Below, in pieces: positions 43,169-51,470 of a stretch of 64,000 nucleotides of DNA (its first letter is position 1; each line of letters opens with the position of its first letter). The DNA comes from Actinacidiphila paucisporea (GTDB lineage Bacteria > Actinomycetota > Actinomycetes > Streptomycetales > Streptomycetaceae). Under the pieces are notes generated by a model. The model saw nothing but the letters and a program-made list of their open reading frames with translations, was not told the origin of the DNA and made no database searches. The position numbers and the translations under genes are program-made. Location of the stretch: positions 559,014 through 623,013 of the forward strand of contig NZ_FRBI01000001.1 of NCBI RefSeq assembly GCF_900142575.1, written 5' to 3'.

Positions 43169-44626
43169 GTGCCCTCCATGAACGACCTCGTACGCGAGCA
43201 CACCGCGCTGGACGCCTCCGACCTCGAATGGCTGCACCTCCTGGTCTCGGAGTGGCAACTGCTCTCCGACCTGTCCTTCGCGGACCTGGTGCTCTGGGTG
43301 CCGACCAGGGACGGTTCGCGGTACGTCTCGGTGGCCCAGATGCGGCCCAACACCGGACCGACCTCCTACCAGGACGACATGGTCGGGCACCTGGTCCCGC
43401 GCGGCCGGCGGCCGCTGCTGGACGCCGCCCTGGACGAGGGGCGGATCGTCCGGGAGGGCGACCCGGAGTGGCGCGAGGAGGTGCCGGTACGGGTCGAGTC
43501 CATCCCGGTGCGCCGGGACGGCCGGGTGCTCGGGGTGATCGCCCGGAACACCAACCTGCTGACCGTGCGCACGCCCAGCCGGCTGGAGCTCACCTACTTG
43601 CAGAGCGCCAGCGACCTGGCCCAGATGATCGCGGCCGGCGCCTTCCCCTTCCCGGCCGAGCAGGTCGACATGGACGCCTCGCCGCGGGCCGGCGACGGGC
43701 TGCTCCGGCTGGACGCCGACGGCGTCGTGCAGTACGCCAGCCCGAACGCGCTGTCCGCCTACCACCGGTTGGGGCTGGCCGCCGACCTGGTCGGCCTGCA
43801 CCTCGGCAAGGCCACCGCCGAACTCGCCCCGGCCCGCGGCCCGGTGGACGAGGCGCTGGTCAAACTGGCCAGCGGCTGGGCGCCGCGCGAGTTCGAAGTC
43901 GAGGGCGGCGACGGCGTCATCCAGTTGCGCGCCATCCCGCTCAAGCCCAAGGGCGTGCACACCGGCTCCCTGGTGCTGCTCCGCGACGTCACGGAACTGC
44001 GCCGCCGTGAGCGCGAGTTGATGACCAAGGACGCGACCATCCGGGAGATCCACCACCGGGTGAAGAACAACCTCCAGACGGTCGCGGCCCTGCTGCGGCT
44101 GCAGGCCCGCCGGATGGACTCCGACAGCGCCCGGGAGGCGCTGGAGGAGGCCGTACGCCGGGTCGGCTCGATCGCCATCGTGCACGAGACGCTGTCCCAG
44201 ACCCTGGACGAGCGGGTGGAGTTCGACGAGATCGCCGACCGAGTGCTGGCGATGGTCGCCGAGATCTCGCCCGGCCGGGTCACCGCCCGGCGCGGCGGAC
44301 GCTTCGGCATCCTCACCGCGGAGATCGCTACCCCGCTGTCGATGGTGCTCACCGAGTTGCTGCAAAACGCGCTCGAACACGGCTTCGGGCCGGGGGAGTC
44401 GGGCAGCGTCGACATCACCGCCGCCCGCGGCCGGGAGCTGATCACCATCACCGTCCAGGACGACGGCCGCGGCCTGCCGCCGGGCTTCGACGCCCAGAAG
44501 GCCGGCAATCTCGGCCTGCAGATCGTCCGCACCCTGGTGGTCGGGGAGTTGGGCGGCACCTTCGACATGCTCCCCGCCCCGGTCCGCGGCACCCGGGTGA
44601 TCCTCGAACTCCCCCTGGAGGGCTGA
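43169..44626 (+). CDS. PdtaS-type sensor histidine kinase (GAF-PAS-HisKA_2)
   Basis: A 485-residue soluble kinase. An N-terminal PdtaS-like GAF domain (about 1-150) is followed by a PAS domain (about 165-290, GLLRLDADGVVQYASPNALS) and a HisKA_2 dimerisation domain with the phospho-acceptor His in IREIHHRVKNNLQTVAALL. A HATPase_c domain follows (MVLTELLQNALEHGF, VQDDGRGLPPGF, GNLGLQIV). Actinobacterial homologues phosphorylate an ANTAR RNA-binding response regulator, which is not in the window. GTG 43169 (VPSMNDL) or ATG 43178 is the start. Confidence 0.9.
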   Translation: MPSMNDLVREHTALDASDLEWLHLLVSEWQLLSDLSFADLVLWVPTRDGSRYVSVAQMRPNTGPTSYQDDMVGHLVPRGRRPLLDAALDEGRIVREGDPEWREEVPVRVESIPVRRDGRVLGVIARNTNLLTVRTPSRLELTYLQSASDLAQMIAAGAFPFPAEQVDMDASPRAGDGLLRLDADGVVQYASPNALSAYHRLGLAADLVGLHLGKATAELAPARGPVDEALVKLASGWAPREFEVEGGDGVIQLRAIPLKPKGVHTGSLVLLRDVTELRRRERELMTKDATIREIHHRVKNNLQTVAALLRLQARRMDSDSAREALEEAVRRVGSIAIVHETLSQTLDERVEFDEIADRVLAMVAEISPGRVTARRGGRFGILTAEIATPLSMVLTELLQNALEHGFGPGESGSVDITAARGRELITITVQDDGRGLPPGFDAQKAGNLGLQIVRTLVVGELGGTFDMLPAPVRGTRVILELPLEG

Positions 44627-44686
44627 ACTCTCTTATCGCCGCCGCCTCGCCCGCCGGCTCCCCGGCTACGGTGAACCCGGGACAGA

Positions 44687-44724
44687 CGAAAGCCCCCGTG
44701 CCGTCATTGGCACGGGGGCTTTCG
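44687..44724. terminator. bidirectional hairpin terminator, kinase/wblE
   Basis: Perfect 16-bp stem CGAAAGCCCCCGTGCC (44687-44702), loop GTCATT, complement 44709-44724, with TTTC at the 3' arm end. It lies between the convergent kinase and wblE genes. Confidence 0.85.
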
Positions 44725-44782
44725 GATGCTGCGTGCTGCGCGTGTGGCAGGTGCTGCGCGCTGCGGCTCGGTGGGAAGCGCG

Positions 44783-45040
44783 TCAGGCGCTGGCGTTGCG
44801 GGCCCGGTTGCGGGCGGCGCGGCGCTTCATTGCGCGACGCTCGTCCTCGCTGAGGCCACCCCAGACACCGGCGTCCTGGCCGCTCTCCAGCGCCCACTGC
44901 AGGCACTGCTCCATGACGGGGCAGCGGCGGCAGACGGCCTTGGCTTCCTCGATCTGCAGCAGCGCAGGACCGGTGTTGCCGATGGGGAAGAAGAGCTCGG
45001 GGTCTTCCTCGCGGCAAACGGCGCGGTGACGCCAGTCCAT
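44783..45040 (-). CDS. wblE: WhiB-like iron-sulfur regulator WblE (WhiB1 type)
   Basis: An 85-residue WhiB-family protein. The four cluster cysteines are Cys9, Cys37, Cys40 and Cys46, followed by the GVWGG turn and a basic DNA-binding tail RRAMKRRAARNRAR. The sequence is that of the WblE/WhiB1 orthologue group, a nitric-oxide-sensitive Fe-S protein that binds the sigma factor region 4. ATG 45040 (MDWRHRAVC) has GGAG close upstream. The leader contains two small palindromes. Confidence 0.95.
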   Translation of the reverse strand: MDWRHRAVCREEDPELFFPIGNTGPALLQIEEAKAVCRRCPVMEQCLQWALESGQDAGVWGGLSEDERRAMKRRAARNRARNASA

Positions 45041-45360
45041 GGCTGCTCCAACTCCTTGTGTGACAAGCACGTTGCTTGTGAATGTGAACGCTTTCACGAA
45101 TCCCTTCACAGGCAACGGGACGCCACCCAGTCTTCACTGGTGCAGTCCCGCTGGTGTGAGGTGGAAGATTCGGGCTCTCAAGGGGGCCGCTTGGTCGGCC
45201 GTCCCGATCGCCACCTAGAGACTCGCAAACCTCGGCGGGAGATACAACCCCTTCAGGAAACTTTTTTTTGATTCCTCGGTGTCGCCTCGATCACAGCCGT
45301 ACTTCCATGGGGTGCAGGGCAGTCTAAACGTTCGAGTAAAAGGACTTTAGGCTCTTCGAC
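45041..45360. other. wblE leader/promoter region with palindromes
   Basis: 320 bases with no gene. ACAAGCA-CGT-TGCTTGT (45063-45079) is a perfect 7+7 palindrome 22 bases before the wblE start, and GTGAA-N4-TTCAC (45084-45097) follows. They could be operators or RNA hairpins in the 5' UTR. A run of eight T occurs near 45260. The region is clearly AT-richer than neighbours, as promoters are. Confidence 0.45.
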
Positions 45361-46329
45361 TTACACAATCACACGCAGTGCACGGCGTACGCCTGTGAAG
45401 GTCGCGCTCATACGCAGCCCGAGGTGGTCACCGTCCACCTGGAAGGGCAGTGCCGCCTGGGATTGCAAGGTGAAGTCCGTGAGATCGTGCAGAGCCAGGG
45501 TGTGCTTGCCCCGCGGGCCACGCTCCGCCGTCGACCGGAGCAGCTGGGCCGCGTAGCGCGAACCGGACAGGGCGGACATCTTGTGGATGCCCAGCAGGTC
45601 AAGTGCGGTGTCGAAGGACGCCTCCGGGGAAGCGTAGACCGGCCGGTTGCCCAGATACGTCCATGGTGCGGTGTTGCACACTATCGCCGTCGTGAGGCCC
45701 TCCACCGGCTCCTCGTCCGGGCGCTCCAGCGTGATCGTGCCGTGCCTGCGGTGCGGGTCGGCGATGAACTGGCGGGCCACCTGGCGCAGATACAGCGCAT
45801 GCGTCGAACGCTTGCCCAACTCGCGCTGCTGCTCCACCCGCCCCACCACGCCGGCGTCGAAGCCGAGGCCCGCGCAGAAGGTGAACCAGCGGTCCGGCAC
45901 CCCCTCGTCCTCGGTGCCCGGGGTGCCGCTCACCAGTCCCAGGCCCACCGTCCGCGAGGACCCGGCACGCAGCGCGTCCAGCAGGGCGCCGGTCGCCTCC
46001 ACCGCGTCGTTGGGCAGGCCGAGCGCCCGCGCGAAGACATTGGTCGAGCCGCCGGGGACCACCGCGAGCTGCGGCAGGGAGTCGGGGTCGGGGCCGCGGT
46101 GCAGCAGCCCGTTGACGATCTCGTTGACGGTGCCGTCGCCGCCGAGCGACACCACCAGCTCGGTCTCGCCCCCCTCCACCGCCCGCCGGGCCAGGTCGCG
46201 CGCGTGCCCGCGGTATTCGGTGGTCGCGACCTCCAGCTTGAGATCACTGGCCAGTGCGGTGCTGATCACATCACGCACCCGCGCGCTGGTGGTGGTCGCG
46301 GCGGGATTGACGACGAGAAGAGCGCGCAT
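45361..46329 (-). CDS. diacylglycerol kinase family (YegS/DgkB-like) lipid kinase
   Basis: A 322-residue soluble lipid kinase-fold protein. The N-terminal catalytic domain holds LLVVNPAA, the nucleotide motif VVSLGGDGTVNEIVNGLL and VVPGGSTNVFARALGLP. The C-terminal beta-sandwich domain includes FCAGLGFDAGVVGRVE. ATG 46329 starts MRALLVVNPAAT. The substrate may be diacylglycerol or another lipid; the sequence alone does not decide. It is divergent from a small membrane protein gene. Confidence 0.88.
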   Translation of the reverse strand: MRALLVVNPAATTTSARVRDVISTALASDLKLEVATTEYRGHARDLARRAVEGGETELVVSLGGDGTVNEIVNGLLHRGPDPDSLPQLAVVPGGSTNVFARALGLPNDAVEATGALLDALRAGSSRTVGLGLVSGTPGTEDEGVPDRWFTFCAGLGFDAGVVGRVEQQRELGKRSTHALYLRQVARQFIADPHRRHGTITLERPDEEPVEGLTTAIVCNTAPWTYLGNRPVYASPEASFDTALDLLGIHKMSALSGSRYAAQLLRSTAERGPRGKHTLALHDLTDFTLQSQAALPFQVDGDHLGLRMSATFTGVRRALRVIV

Positions 46330-46377
46330 GCCCGATAGCGTACCTACGCTTTTTCGCATCGGGCTACGCTGAGTGGT

Positions 46378-46809
46378 GTGAGCCAGAGCCCCCCCGACCC
46401 CGTGCCCGTGCCGTCCGAGGCCCCCGCGACACCGCAGGCGGCCCCGACCCCGCGGATAGTGGCCGCTGCCGCCATCGCCGGCCTCGAAGGTCTCGCGGTC
46501 GCCGCGTGGGGTGTGACGATGCTCTTCACCCACAGCGACAACGCTGTGCTGGCGGGCCTGACGGTGCTGGTCATGGCGGCGCTGCCGCTGGCCGCGGCGT
46601 ACGGACTCGGCAAGGTGCGCCGCTGGAGCCGCGGCCCGGCGCTGATCATGCAGCTGCTGGCGCTGCCCATCGCCTGGACGATGCTGCACTCCTCAGGAGC
46701 GGTCGTGGGCGGCGGCGCCTTCCTCGGCGCCCTCGCGCTCGCCGGCCTCGTCTGCCTGGTCCACCCGTCGACGACCGACGCGCTCGGCATCCGCCGCACC
46801 ACGACGTGA
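46378..46809 (+). CDS. four-helix hypothetical membrane protein
   Basis: A 143-residue protein. A Pro-rich N-terminus (about 25 residues) is followed by four hydrophobic segments (IVAAAAIAGLEGLAVAAWGV, VLAGLTVLVMAALPLAAAYG, ALIMQLLALPIAWTM, FLGALALAGLVCLVH) with short loops. It starts at GTG 46378, 48 bases from the divergent lipid-kinase start. It is conserved-looking but of unknown function. Confidence 0.75.
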   Translation: MSQSPPDPVPVPSEAPATPQAAPTPRIVAAAAIAGLEGLAVAAWGVTMLFTHSDNAVLAGLTVLVMAALPLAAAYGLGKVRRWSRGPALIMQLLALPIAWTMLHSSGAVVGGGAFLGALALAGLVCLVHPSTTDALGIRRTTT

Positions 46810-46877
46810 CGCGCTCCTGAAGGGCGGCCCTCCGGCCGGGGGCACGCCGGGGACCCGCCGTGCCCCCCGAGCGGGGG

Positions 46878-47984
46878 CTACTCCTCGATGAGGAGCTTGT
46901 CGCGCAGCTGCGCGAGGGTGCGTGCCAGGAGGCGCGAGACGTGCATCTGGGAGATGCCGACCTCCTGGGCGATCTGCGACTGGGTCATGTTGCCGAAGAA
47001 GCGCAGCAGCAGGATCGTCTTCTCGCGGGGCGGGAGCTGTTCGAGCAGCGGCTTGAGGGACTCGCGGTATTCGACGCCCTCCAGGGCCTCGTCCTCGGAG
47101 CCCAGGGTGTCGGCGACCGCCGGGGACTCATCGTCGGTGTCGGGGACGTCCAGCGACAGCGTGCTGTAGGCGTTCGCCGACTCCAGGCCTTCGAGGACCT
47201 CCTCCTCGGAGATCTTCAGGTGCTCGGCCAGCTCGTGGACGGTCGGGGCGCGGCCGTGCCGCTGGGACAGCTCGCCGGTCGCGGTGGTGAGTGCGAGCCG
47301 CAGCTCCTGGAGGCGGCGCGGCACCCGTACCGCCCAGCCCTTGTCCCGGAAGTGGCGCTTGATCTCGCCGACCACCGTCGGCGTCGCGTACGTGGAGAAT
47401 TCCACCCCGCGGTCGACGTCGAAGCGGTCCACCGACTTGATCAGGCCGATGGTGGCGACCTGGGTGAGGTCGTCCAGCGGCTCGCCGCGGTTGCGGAACC
47501 GCCGGGCCAGGTGCTCGACCAGCGGCAAGTGCATGCGGACCAGCTGGTTGCGCAGCTCGGCCCGCTCCGGCGAGCCCTCGGGGAGCTTGCTCAGCTCGAC
47601 GAAGAGGGCGCGGGCGCCGGCCCGGTCGTGCGGGTCGTGCACCACCGGCTGCTCTGCCGGTTGCTCCGCCGGCTGTTGCACCGGTTGCTCCGCCGGCCGC
47701 GGTGAGGCGTCCGGCCGGTGGTCGTCGTGCTGCCTGTCCGCCGGGCCGCCCGGCTGCTGCTCCATCGTCCTCGCCTGTTCCGCCGCGTCCATTGCGTCCC
47801 TAGGGGTCTGCCCGTCCGCGGGCTCGGGATGGGGCCTGGCCGCGTCGCCGGCGGCCTGCGGCCGCCCCACCGGTCCCGCGGGCTCCGGCTGCTGTGCGGG
47901 CACGGAGGCGCGACCGCGCGCCGCGGGCACGTCGTGCTCCGCGGGTGTGCCGGGGTTCTCCCCCCGGGACAGCTCAGCACTCAT
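46878..47984 (-). CDS. sigH: stress sigma factor of the SigB/SigF family, SigH
   Basis: A 368-residue sigma factor. The long N-terminus (~140 residues) is rich in Pro/Gln/Glu and carries EQP repeats. Conserved regions 2 (LVRMHLPLVEHLARRFRNRG, LTQVATIGLIKSVDRFDVDR), 3 and 4 (REKTILLLRFFGNMTQSQIA, VGISQMHVSRLLARTLAQLR) follow. Such a long extension is the mark of streptomycete SigH, which exists in several processed forms and responds to osmotic and heat stress. The anti-sigma gene lies 116 bases upstream on the same strand. Confidence 0.9.
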   Translation of the reverse strand: MSAELSRGENPGTPAEHDVPAARGRASVPAQQPEPAGPVGRPQAAGDAARPHPEPADGQTPRDAMDAAEQARTMEQQPGGPADRQHDDHRPDASPRPAEQPVQQPAEQPAEQPVVHDPHDRAGARALFVELSKLPEGSPERAELRNQLVRMHLPLVEHLARRFRNRGEPLDDLTQVATIGLIKSVDRFDVDRGVEFSTYATPTVVGEIKRHFRDKGWAVRVPRRLQELRLALTTATGELSQRHGRAPTVHELAEHLKISEEEVLEGLESANAYSTLSLDVPDTDDESPAVADTLGSEDEALEGVEYRESLKPLLEQLPPREKTILLLRFFGNMTQSQIAQEVGISQMHVSRLLARTLAQLRDKLLIEE

Positions 47985-48100
47985 GGCGTTTCCCCGTCTT
48001 CCTGCACGGTTGTACCGTCACCGGACCGCGGGTGGACCGGGACACGCTGACCCTGACGACGTCGGCGGCGGCGCCGCCCTGTCCGCGATCTTCACGACCT

Positions 48101-48514
48101 TCACGACAGCCCGGGAACGGCGCCGCGTTTCTTGTGCAGACTGATGCTGACCGTCTTGTCCTCGGCGACGGTGGAGTCCACCTCGCCGGCCAGTGCGGAC
48201 AGCACCGTCCAGGCGAAGGTGTCCCGCTCCGGCGCCCGGCCGTCCGTGGTGGGCGCCGCGACCGTCACCCACAGCGAGTCCCCGACCAGCCGGAACACGC
48301 AGCTGAGGACGCTGCCTGGCACCGCCTGCTGCAACAGGATCGCGCACGCCTCGTCCACGGCGATCCGCAGATCCTCGATCTCGTCAAGGGTGAAGTCCAG
48401 CCGGGCCGCGAGACCGGCCGTGGCCGTCCGCAAGACCGACAGATACGCCCCCGCCGCGGGCAGCCGGACCTCTACGAAGTCCTTCGACCCGGGCTCGCCT
48501 GCGCTCTGGGACAC
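48101..48514 (-). CDS. ushX: anti-sigma factor of SigH (RsbW-like HATPase)
   Basis: A 137-residue GHKL-type anti-sigma kinase. Recognisable elements are RTATAGLAARLDFTLDEIED, IAVDEACAILLQQA (N-box region with Glu-Ala-Cys) and a C-terminal SISLHKKRG. The sequence matches the UshX/PrsH antagonist of SigH. The best start is GTG 48514 (VSQSAGEPG), preceded by GGAGG at six bases; a TTG at 48526 would bury that ribosome site. It is the first gene of ushX-sigH. Confidence 0.88.
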   Translation of the reverse strand: MSQSAGEPGSKDFVEVRLPAAGAYLSVLRTATAGLAARLDFTLDEIEDLRIAVDEACAILLQQAVPGSVLSCVFRLVGDSLWVTVAAPTTDGRAPERDTFAWTVLSALAGEVDSTVAEDKTVSISLHKKRGAVPGLS

Positions 48515-48714
48515 CCTCACCTCCAAGGTGGCACACAGTGATTGCTCTGGTTCGCAGCGACGCTATCGCGATCCGCGCCCTGATGTCGCCCGGACGGGGG
48601 ACGGCCACCGCCATGGGCGAGCCGCTCCGCGAGGCGGTCAGGGACGGTGAGCGATACCGTCCTGTCACCCATGGTAAGCGCACGGGTGCGGACGGTGTGC
48701 TGCTCTCCGCGGTC

Positions 48715-49260
48715 TCAATTCGCATGCGAATTCGTCCGGTTGTCCGACCGGCTGTCCGGCCCGCTGCCCAACTGACTGTCCGGCCGGGTGGCCGCCAGCG
48801 CCGTCAGCGCCGGTCCGCTCAGCCGCTGCACGGTCCACTCGTCCTGCGGCTGGGCCCCGATGGAGCGGTAGACGGCCAGCGCCTTCTCGTTCCAGTCGAG
48901 CACCGACCACTCGAAACGCGGCCAGCCGCGCTCCACGCAGATCGCGGCCAGCGCGGCCAGCAGCGCCTTGCCGTGGCCGGCGCCGCGCGCCTGCGGGCGT
49001 ACGTACAGATCCTCCAGATACAGCCCGGCGGTGCCGGTCCAGGTGGAGAAGTTGCGGAACCACAGCGCGAAGCCGACCGGCTCGCCGGTGGCGTCGTCGG
49101 CCGCGACCAGCGCGTGGGCGACCGGGTCGGGGCCGAAGAGCGCGGTGTGCAACTGCGACTCGGTGGCCCTCGCCTCGCTCAGTGCCCGCTCGTAGTCGGC
49201 CAGTTCGCGGATCAGGGCGTGCAGGACGGGCAGGTCGGCGGGAGTCGCGGGGCGGATCAT
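48715..49260 (-). CDS. GNAT acetyltransferase (diamine acetyltransferase-like)
   Basis: A 181-residue N-acetyltransferase resembling spermidine/spermine and thialysine acetyltransferases. It has LYLEDLYVRPQARGAGHGKALL (motif A with RxxGxG), FEWSVLDWNEKALAVYRSIGA (motif B) and LIRELADYERALSE near the start. The C-terminal ~30 residues (DSQLGSGPDSRSDNRTNSHAN) are repetitive and polar, beyond the usual domain end. ATG 49260 is the start. A role in polyamine or amine acetylation is inferred. Confidence 0.85.
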   Translation of the reverse strand: MIRPATPADLPVLHALIRELADYERALSEARATESQLHTALFGPDPVAHALVAADDATGEPVGFALWFRNFSTWTGTAGLYLEDLYVRPQARGAGHGKALLAALAAICVERGWPRFEWSVLDWNEKALAVYRSIGAQPQDEWTVQRLSGPALTALAATRPDSQLGSGPDSRSDNRTNSHAN

Positions 49261-49315
49261 GCCCCCAGGTTACGGTCGGTCGATGTGACCGGCGTAAGGG
49301 GTTTCCGGGCGCGCG

Positions 49316-50287
49316 TCATCCGGTGATCACCGCCGCGACCCGGGTGCCCGGCGGGAAGGCCCCGTCGCAGGCCAGTGTCATGACTCCGTGCAGCATCTTC
49401 GCCACGTAGACACGCTCCGGGTCCAGGCCGTGCCGCCGCTCGAAGTCGGCGGCGAATTCCTCCAGGGCGGGGCTGCTCCTGGCGAAGCCGCCGTGGTGGA
49501 AGCGGTCGTCCAGCCGCCAGCGCCCCCTGCGCCCCCCGAACGCCTCCTGCTGCAACCGCAGCACGTCGTCGGCCAGGAACGCGCCCCCGCGCAGCACGGG
49601 AAAGCCGATCGCCTCGGCATATTGCCCTGGCTCGGCAGACTGCCGTGCCTGCGCATATTGCCCCGGCTCGGCAATATGCCCCGCCTCCGGTCCCGTTTCC
49701 GATCCCGCCAGCCCGGCGGCCAGCCCCGCGAGCGTGCCGCCCGTCCCGCACGCGACGGCCACCACGTCGGCGGCCCCGCGCAGCTCGCGGCCCAGGTCGG
49801 CGCAGCCGGTGGCGGCCAGCGCGTTGGAGCCGCCTTCCGGCAGGACGCGGGCGCGGCCGTGCCGGGCGAGCAGCGCGGCGAGCACGTCGGGCTCGGCCTT
49901 GCGGCGGTACGTCGCCCGGTCGACGAAATCCAGCCGCATGCCGTCGGCCGCGGCCACCGCGAGCGACGCGTTGAGCGGGCGGCCCGCCAACTCCTCGCCC
50001 CGCACCACCCCGACGGTGCGCAGGCCCAGCAGCCGGCCGGCCGCCGCGACGGCCCGCAGGTGGTTGGAGTAGGCGCCGCCGAAGGTCAGCAGCGTGTCGT
50101 GCCCGTCGGCGAGCGCGGCGGCCAGATTCAACCGCAGCTTGCGGAATTTGTTGCCCGGCAGGTCCGGGTGGATCAGGTCGTCCCGCTTGAGCAGCAGCCG
50201 CACGCCGTGCCGCTCCAGCCGCTCGTCGGCCACCTCGGTCAGGGGCGACGGCGGCTGCGGTTCGAGAAGTGACGGCGCGGCACACAC
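49316..50287 (-). CDS. PLP enzyme of the ACC deaminase/D-cysteine desulfhydrase family
   Basis: A 323-residue fold-type II PLP enzyme. The cofactor lysine is in HPDLPGNKFRKLRLNLA. TFGGAYSNHLRAVAAAGR and VACGTGGTLAGLAAGL (phosphate loop) are clear. Whether it deaminates 1-aminocyclopropane-1-carboxylate or desulfhydrates D-cysteine cannot be decided by eye. GTG 50287 begins VCAAPSLLEP. A duplicated in-frame insert (AEPGQYA...) interrupts the protein near residue 210, before FPVLRGGAFL. Confidence 0.82.
   Translation of the reverse strand: MCAAPSLLEPQPPSPLTEVADERLERHGVRLLLKRDDLIHPDLPGNKFRKLRLNLAAALADGHDTLLTFGGAYSNHLRAVAAAGRLLGLRTVGVVRGEELAGRPLNASLAVAAADGMRLDFVDRATYRRKAEPDVLAALLARHGRARVLPEGGSNALAATGCADLGRELRGAADVVAVACGTGGTLAGLAAGLAGSETGPEAGHIAEPGQYAQARQSAEPGQYAEAIGFPVLRGGAFLADDVLRLQQEAFGGRRGRWRLDDRFHHGGFARSSPALEEFAADFERRHGLDPERVYVAKMLHGVMTLACDGAFPPGTRVAAVITG
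49618..49680. repeat. 36-bp in-frame tandem duplication
   Basis: CATATTGCC(C/T)GGCTCGGCA recurs at 49618 and 49654, period 36. It encodes the repeated AEPGQYA segment in the PLP enzyme, in a surface loop between conserved blocks. The length is a multiple of three, so the frame is preserved. Confidence 0.8.
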
Positions 50288-50414
50288 GCGGCCATTGTCA
50301 CCCGGACGTGTGACAGTTGCCGCGTGGGGCGGCCGTACGGCGGCGGACCGTTCCGAGGAAGGGATTCTGCACACGCAGGTCCAGAAGGGCGTCCGGCGGT
50401 GCATGCTTTGACAC

Positions 50415-51332
50415 GTGTACCAAATAGTTCAGGAGTCACCGACCGACCGATCATGGGACGCCACTGCGCCCAGTGACTCGGCTGACGCGCTCACCGCCAT
50501 GGTGCGGGGGCTGCTGCCCTCGCTCACCCCTGCTGCCGCCCGCGTCGCCTCCCTCATCGTGGAGGACCCGGCGCAGGTCGCCCGCAGCACCATCTCCGAG
50601 TTGAGCGCGCTCGCCGGGACCAGCGAGTCCTCGATCGTGCGGACCGCCCGGGCGCTCGGCTTCGCCGGCTATCCCGAGCTGCGGCTCGCGCTGGCCGCGT
50701 CCGCCGCGCGGCAGGCGCCGCGCTCCACGCTCAGCGCCGGCATCACCCAGGAGGACTCGGCGGCCGAGGTCATCGGCAAGATCGTCCACACCGAGTCGCA
50801 GGCGGTCCAGGAGACGGCCAGCCAGCTGGACCCCGCGGAGCTGGACCGGGCGGTCAGAGCCGTCTGCGGCGGCGGGCAGCTGCATATCGCCGGCGTCGGC
50901 GCGTCGAGCCTGGTCGCCCAGGACCTCCAGCAGAAGCTGGCCCGTATCGGCCGGCCATGCCACGCGCACGGCGACTCGCAGTCCGCGCTCACCAGCGCCG
51001 TGCTGCTCGGTCCCGGTGACGTCTTCCTCGCGGTGTCGCACTCCGGCGAGAGCCGCGACGTGCTCGAACCGCTGCGGCGGGCCGCCGCCGAGGGCGCCAC
51101 CACGGTGGTGATCACCAACCACCCGCTCTCCACGGCCGCGCGCCTGGCCGACCACGTGCTGGTCTCCGCGGGCCGCGAGACCACCTTCAGGCCCGGGGCC
51201 ATGGCGTCGCGTATCAGCCAGCTCGTTGTGGTCGACTGCCTCTTCGTCTGCGTGGCGCAGCGGACCTTCGAGAGGTCCAGCCGCGCCCTGCGCCTCACCC
51301 ACGAAGCCCTCGAAGGCGACCGCCCCGCTTAG
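50415..51332 (+). CDS. MurR/RpiR family regulator with SIS domain
   Basis: A ~305-residue regulator. The N-terminal HTH_6 (about 35-105) has VARSTISELSALAGTSESSI and RTARALGFAGYPELRLAL. The SIS domain (about 145-280) has LHIAGVGASSLVAQDLQQKL and LAVSHSGESRDVLEPLRRAA. The family senses phosphosugars. GTG 50415 has no ribosome site; it sits in an ACACGTGT palindrome (50411-50418), so either translation is leaderless or the true start is internal. It is divergent from the PLP-enzyme gene; the target is unknown. Confidence 0.85.
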   Translation: MYQIVQESPTDRSWDATAPSDSADALTAMVRGLLPSLTPAAARVASLIVEDPAQVARSTISELSALAGTSESSIVRTARALGFAGYPELRLALAASAARQAPRSTLSAGITQEDSAAEVIGKIVHTESQAVQETASQLDPAELDRAVRAVCGGGQLHIAGVGASSLVAQDLQQKLARIGRPCHAHGDSQSALTSAVLLGPGDVFLAVSHSGESRDVLEPLRRAAAEGATTVVITNHPLSTAARLADHVLVSAGRETTFRPGAMASRISQLVVVDCLFVCVAQRTFERSSRALRLTHEALEGDRPA

Positions 51333-51374
51333 AGCGCCCCGCTCAGGGCGTGCCCGCCCCGCTCCTGGTCCACC

Positions 51375-51410
51375 CGCGCCCGCGTCCGGCTCGTGCCGGA
51401 CGCGGGCGCG
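51375..51410. terminator. bidirectional hairpin terminator, RpiR/amidase
   Basis: Perfect 16-bp stem CGCGCCCGCGTCCGGC (51375-51390), loop TCGT, complement 51395-51410, between the convergent RpiR and amidase genes. Confidence 0.85.
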
Positions 51411-51470
51411 GCTCGCGGTCGGGTGCGGGTCACCGCGGGATGGGCGGGGCTGAGGCCGGGGCGTCCGGGG

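Noticed and set aside
49610..49690. Tandem ATATTGCC repeats considered as a CRISPR-like or regulatory array
   Set aside because: Only two units without spacers, inside a coding frame and multiple-of-three length; a coding duplication explains it.
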